Assembly: GCA_003584895.1 (NCBI GenBank)
Contig: QVQF01000100.1
Coordinates: 1-59,676, forward strand
Origin: Methylococcales bacterium
Lineage (GTDB): Bacteria > Pseudomonadota > Gammaproteobacteria > Methylococcales > Methylomonadaceae
Length of the DNA: 59,676 bases
Direction: 5' to 3'
A model generated the notes under the pieces. The model was not told the origin of the DNA. It ran no database searches and saw nothing but the letters and a program-made list of their open reading frames with translations. The position numbers and the translations under genes are program-made. The stretch's first letter is position 1, and each line of letters begins with the position of its first letter. Shown here piece after piece: positions 57,701 through 59,676 of the stretch.

Positions 57701-59173
57701 ACTAGCCGAAGGCACGATGTAGTCAACCTTGCTTGGATCCGCAAACTGGAGTTTTCCTCCGGCCATTACTTTTACCTGAGCCCGACCTTCTTTTTTAGCC
57801 CGCTCAATCTCTCCTGGAAATGCAATGACTTTATCCGAGACATCTTCGGCTTTAACATAGTCCTGTTTCTTGGTCCTTGCGTTAAACATTTGGGTGTAGA
57901 TGTTTCCATCACTACCCTTCTTAACCCCATGCGCAAAGCGGGAGTCAACCCCTACAGAACCAGACTCCGGACTCCGCACAGGATCGATAAATCCAAAGTA
58001 CGACGGCTGTACGTTTCTTGACTCTACAGGAACTGCTTCTTCAGAAATACCACCTTCACCGATTCGAACCACCCGTAGGTTTTGGTCAACCGGATCCACG
58101 GTATTAATTTCTTCAAGTGGCTGGGCCAATCCAGATTTATAGAACACTGAGTTAATGTGCGGGTCAAGGGCCCCAAATTTAATTCCTGAAAGATTGCCTC
58201 TTAGGGTTGCTTTCCATAGAGCAGCTGAGCCGACGCGACCTGAGTCTTTGAGAATTCTTTCTTTAAAAAAGTCTTCCGGTGACATGATCGCTTGATAGCT
58301 CAAAGAATCACGATCATCTGTGTCTTCTGTGCCCTTACCGATATTGATTAGTTTCTGAGAACTCCGAAGCATAACCTCTGGGGTTACATTTCCAAATGCC
58401 TTACCCAGAGTACGTTGCGTAGATTTGGGGTCCAGAGTCATACCGTGAAGTAATTCAGCAAAATGCTTGTTCACCTCTTCACCTTCACCCTTTTTAGCCC
58501 GGTAGCCTGCTAGACGTTCGTAGGCTTTACGCACAGTCCGCGGGTCATCACTTTCGAGGGTGTTAGCTGTAGTAATCTCTGGACCCCAAGCTTCACGCAT
58601 CTGAGTATCGTTGACTCCGATTGCTTTTAGGATTGGGTAGAGTTTTAGGTCCGCCTGACCGATGTGCATTCGAAACACACCTGTCTTAGGCTCCATGAAT
58701 ATTCGGAAGGAAGGGCCACCTTTAAGAACATTGAAGTGGGATTCAAGTTCTCCGCTTTCTTTACGGCGGGAGAAGACACCGTTTTTAAGTCGCATTTGAT
58801 TCGCGATCGTGTACTCATTTCCATGAATAATAAATGTTCCCCGTTGGGTCATAAAGGGAACATGGGCGAGCACTGTCTTCTTTTGGTCAACAACCTTGTT
58901 CTCAGCCTTATCGAACAGCTTCCAGGTGCCAACCAATCTTCGATGGAGATTCCGTCTCTGGAGAATCGCTTTCTTTTGCTCCTCTAGAGAGAATGTCTCA
59001 GGCCCTTCGTATCGAGGATTATCGATGCTTAAACGAAAGCGATCATTCTCGATTGGATAGGCTGTATTGATTGCCCCAATGGTACCGTCATAGATGTTTT
59101 TTCTGGTTGTATCATAATCCAGAAAATCCCTAAGCTCAGTACCGTCAGGTAGGGTGTTCGGGCTACTACTCAT
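54737..59173 (-). CDS. RNA polymerase beta fused to beta' N-terminal half, 1478 aa
   Basis: Residues 1-950 match bacterial beta: FMTQRGTFIIHGNEYTIANQ (about 107-126), RLLMGAKMANQA (511-522), AGTLAVGTNLRVGYLPYKGE (624-643, the 'LALGrN...pw.Gyn' motif), VGDKMSGRYGDKGVIGAVVP (776-795) and FGEMSALISHGA (930-941). Residues about 1010-1478 match beta' N-terminus: GEVTKPSTVKW, GLFDRGITGG, LMISKVPVLPPIFRPI (1161-1176), GASTELSGRAAI, TRAPALHRYSLMAFYPVL, then NADFDGDA with catalytic D1385/D1387/D1389. The N-terminal zinc ribbon of beta' seems absent: no Cys cluster exists where it should be (GLFDRGITGGHGGHNWSHIT). The gene ends at GLYLAS-type sequence, and the rest of beta' is encoded at 43573-46557. 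It has the conserved active site, so an active core is likely. Confidence 0.92.
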   Translation of the reverse strand: MSSSPNTLPDGTELRDFLDYDTTRKNIYDGTIGAINTAYPIENDRFRLSIDNPRYEGPETFSLEEQKKAILQRRNLHRRLVGTWKLFDKAENKVVDQKKTVLAHVPFMTQRGTFIIHGNEYTIANQMRLKNGVFSRRKESGELESHFNVLKGGPSFRIFMEPKTGVFRMHIGQADLKLYPILKAIGVNDTQMREAWGPEITTANTLESDDPRTVRKAYERLAGYRAKKGEGEEVNKHFAELLHGMTLDPKSTQRTLGKAFGNVTPEVMLRSSQKLINIGKGTEDTDDRDSLSYQAIMSPEDFFKERILKDSGRVGSAALWKATLRGNLSGIKFGALDPHINSVFYKSGLAQPLEEINTVDPVDQNLRVVRIGEGGISEEAVPVESRNVQPSYFGFIDPVRSPESGSVGVDSRFAHGVKKGSDGNIYTQMFNARTKKQDYVKAEDVSDKVIAFPGEIERAKKEGRAQVKVMAGGKLQFADPSKVDYIVPSASNMFTIGSNIVPMISAIKAGRLLMGAKMANQALALQNPEAPLVQALTPDGTDSFENQLGRLSAVVRSEQPGIVQKVDKGSVTVKQQDGTDRSYELYHNFPFNRKTLLTNTPTVKPGDVVRAGGLLAHSNFTDKAGTLAVGTNLRVGYLPYKGENYEDAYVISASAAKKLTSEHMYTEKADVGDNMAVSRNKYLSIYPSVYTKDQLDKVDNNGVVKPGTTLNYGDPIILSVERRAQKGAGQLHRASGTTWIDSAVEWKHHFPGQITDVFSDDDGIKVAVKGYAPAEVGDKMSGRYGDKGVIGAVVPDDQMPHTQDGQPLDVLQNPLGVISRVNPAQMFEAVLGKIARQRGRGYRVPSFSDESFIDFVKKEMQAHNVKDTEAIVDPGDSNRVIPNVLVGDRFYMKLHHTAESKGSGRALGSYTSEGEPAGGFDEENPKRVGFGEMSALISHGAVENIRDIKTIRGQRNEAYWRAMIQGFPPPTPDIPLAYKKFLYMLKASGINVNKHGDLLNLSAMTDKEATHMSHGEVTKPSTVKWLAQFGREAFGEKSLDPVEGGLFDRGITGGHGGHNWSHITLHEPLPQPVMEDSIRRLLGLTQKSFEGVLSGTQDIPGIGTGPQAMQEALGRISVPQEIETQKQIFKEAESASRRDDACKKLKILSGLAKQKVTPKELMISKVPVLPPIFRPITATENFDMVAGVNELYMDLLEANNNLKEVSGLLQGEPVGAARLNTYNSLKAVVGLGDPVKPERKTRMVRGLLADVFGTSPKLGLFQQKLLGASTELSGRAAITPNPQLDMDHIGIPVEQAWQLYSPFVARRLARAMGDSPTAKAQAVKLVADHSKQALEMLQEEMKDRPVMATRAPALHRYSLMAFYPVLTNDKTLQLSPAITPGFNADFDGDAMNFHVVVSEKAIKEAKEKLLPSRNLRSPADFKVNWAPRQEFLAGLYLASHEKDNNKPPRVYNTRKEMIEAFHRGELTVDAPVVIKEEK

Positions 59174-59178
59174 TTATT

Positions 59179-59676
59179 TTAGGCGGTCGCAAATGTAGGG
59201 GTTTGACCCTTCGCGGCGTCGAATCCCACATCAAGCATCTTCTTAGGGAGCTCGAATGCAGATGGCTGGGTGTTCGTATTCTTAGCAATGCCGCCTGCTA
59301 TATTTGGTTTTTGCTGTGGGGTAGCATTGCTGACAGGCGGTGTTCCTGTGGATTGCTGTCCTGGCATTGGTTTAGGCGTCAAACTTAGATTCGTGTTAGG
59401 TGGCTGACTGCCGGCGCTCGCGAGTGCCGGAGAATCCGGAGAAGGTTCCGCAGCACTGCTGGTAGGTGGTGTTGCTTGGATCGTCGGCGGGTTTGGTGCC
59501 GGAGAATCCGGAGAGACCGTCGGCGGGTTTGGTGCCGGAGTTGTGGATGTACTTGTTCCTGCGCCTGTATTCTTGTCTGTAGGAGCTGGCGGTGCTACAG
59601 GCGTCTTATTTTCAGGGGTTCCCGTCGGCGCCGGTGGAATTATGTCCGCAGTCGCTTGTGGTTTGGATTTAAGGCC
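59179..59676 (-). CDS. Proline-rich protein (partial, N-terminus outside window)
   Basis: The frame is open from base 59676 through to the stop at 59179, with no start needed inside the window; the ATG at 59382 is internal. It is very rich in Pro, Thr, Ser and Ala, with repeated PDSPA and APNPPT units, and ends PKKMLDVGFDAAKGQTPTFA. Only the last 45 residues look foldable. It lies 5 nt upstream of the polymerase gene. It is probably a disordered structural or spacer protein; the family is unknown. Confidence 0.65.
   Translation of the reverse strand, partial: GLKSKPQATADIIPPAPTGTPENKTPVAPPAPTDKNTGAGTSTSTTPAPNPPTVSPDSPAPNPPTIQATPPTSSAAEPSPDSPALASAGSQPPNTNLSLTPKPMPGQQSTGTPPVSNATPQQKPNIAGGIAKNTNTQPSAFELPKKMLDVGFDAAKGQTPTFATA
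59482..59540 (-). repeat. Tandem repeat in the Pro-rich gene (23 nt, 36-nt period)
   Basis: CGTCGGCGGGTTTGGTGCCG with a further GAG occurs at 59482-59504 and again at 59518-59540. It encodes the PAPNPPT units. The spacer (AATCCGGAGAGAC) has related copies nearby (about 59426-59442). Confidence 0.85.

Noticed and set aside
1-59676. CRISPR arrays, tRNA genes, insertion sequences, attachment sites
   Set aside because: I saw no regularly spaced repeats, cloverleaf-like sequences, transposase frames or integrase; the tandem repeats found are coding.

Overview
The window is part of a large tailed bacteriophage genome (Caudoviricetes with a contractile, myovirus-type tail). Every gene I can support is on the minus strand, so transcription runs from base 59676 towards base 1. 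Genes are tightly packed, often with TAATG or ATGA stop/start overlaps, so long polycistronic transcripts are likely. I see no tRNA, rRNA, CRISPR array, insertion sequence, integrase or plus-strand gene. The host cannot be named. A predicted two-anchor spanin and a Sec-exported protein would fit a host with an outer membrane.

Reading in the direction of transcription: (1) 59676-54737 holds a partial Pro-rich protein and a 1478-aa RNA polymerase protein in which bacterial beta is fused to the N-terminal half of beta', including NADFDGD. (2) 54740-50226 holds a glycine-rich protein, a PhoH-like ATPase, a candidate unimolecular spanin that appears to start at CTG, a 35-bp palindrome with a micro-ORF behind it, low-complexity proteins, and a ferritin-like DUF5856-type protein. 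(3) 50226-43573 holds a three-enzyme fusion (LigD-type phosphoesterase, ATP-dependent DNA ligase, GH24 lysozyme), an HNH endonuclease gene, and the C-terminal half of beta' interrupted by a 373-aa intein in its bridge helix. (4) 43502-30227 is the head region: several unrecognised virion-type proteins, a likely prohead protease, a scaffold-like protein, a decoration-like protein, the major capsid protein and a Sec-exported protein. (5) 30152-24205 holds neck/connector proteins, a probable tail terminator, the tail sheath with a duplicated inserted domain, and the tail tube followed by a good intrinsic terminator. (6) 24102-9491 holds the spike, the tail assembly chaperones with a programmed -1 frameshift, the tape measure, the baseplate hub, a sigma-70-family factor, and gp25-like and J-like baseplate proteins. 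(7) 9507-1 is a tandem array of fibre-type proteins sharing an N-terminal W...YP motif, a GDxxLxAG motif and an INGxxPDxxGN motif, several with poly-serine linkers.

The most notable system is a phage transcription apparatus with an unusual layout: beta fused to beta'N, a separate intein-split beta'C about 8 kb downstream, and a phage sigma factor placed inside the baseplate operon. Tailed phages with deeply branching beta/beta' polymerases are already known as a group. The exact fusion/split, the bridge-helix intein and the sigma position are the parts to check. The second is the ligase-lysozyme fusion, which carries three copies of a short AYQxGKQA-type motif. Related short helical motifs recur in other head-region proteins and may be a packaging or processing tag. 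No terminase, portal, DNA polymerase or helicase could be identified here.
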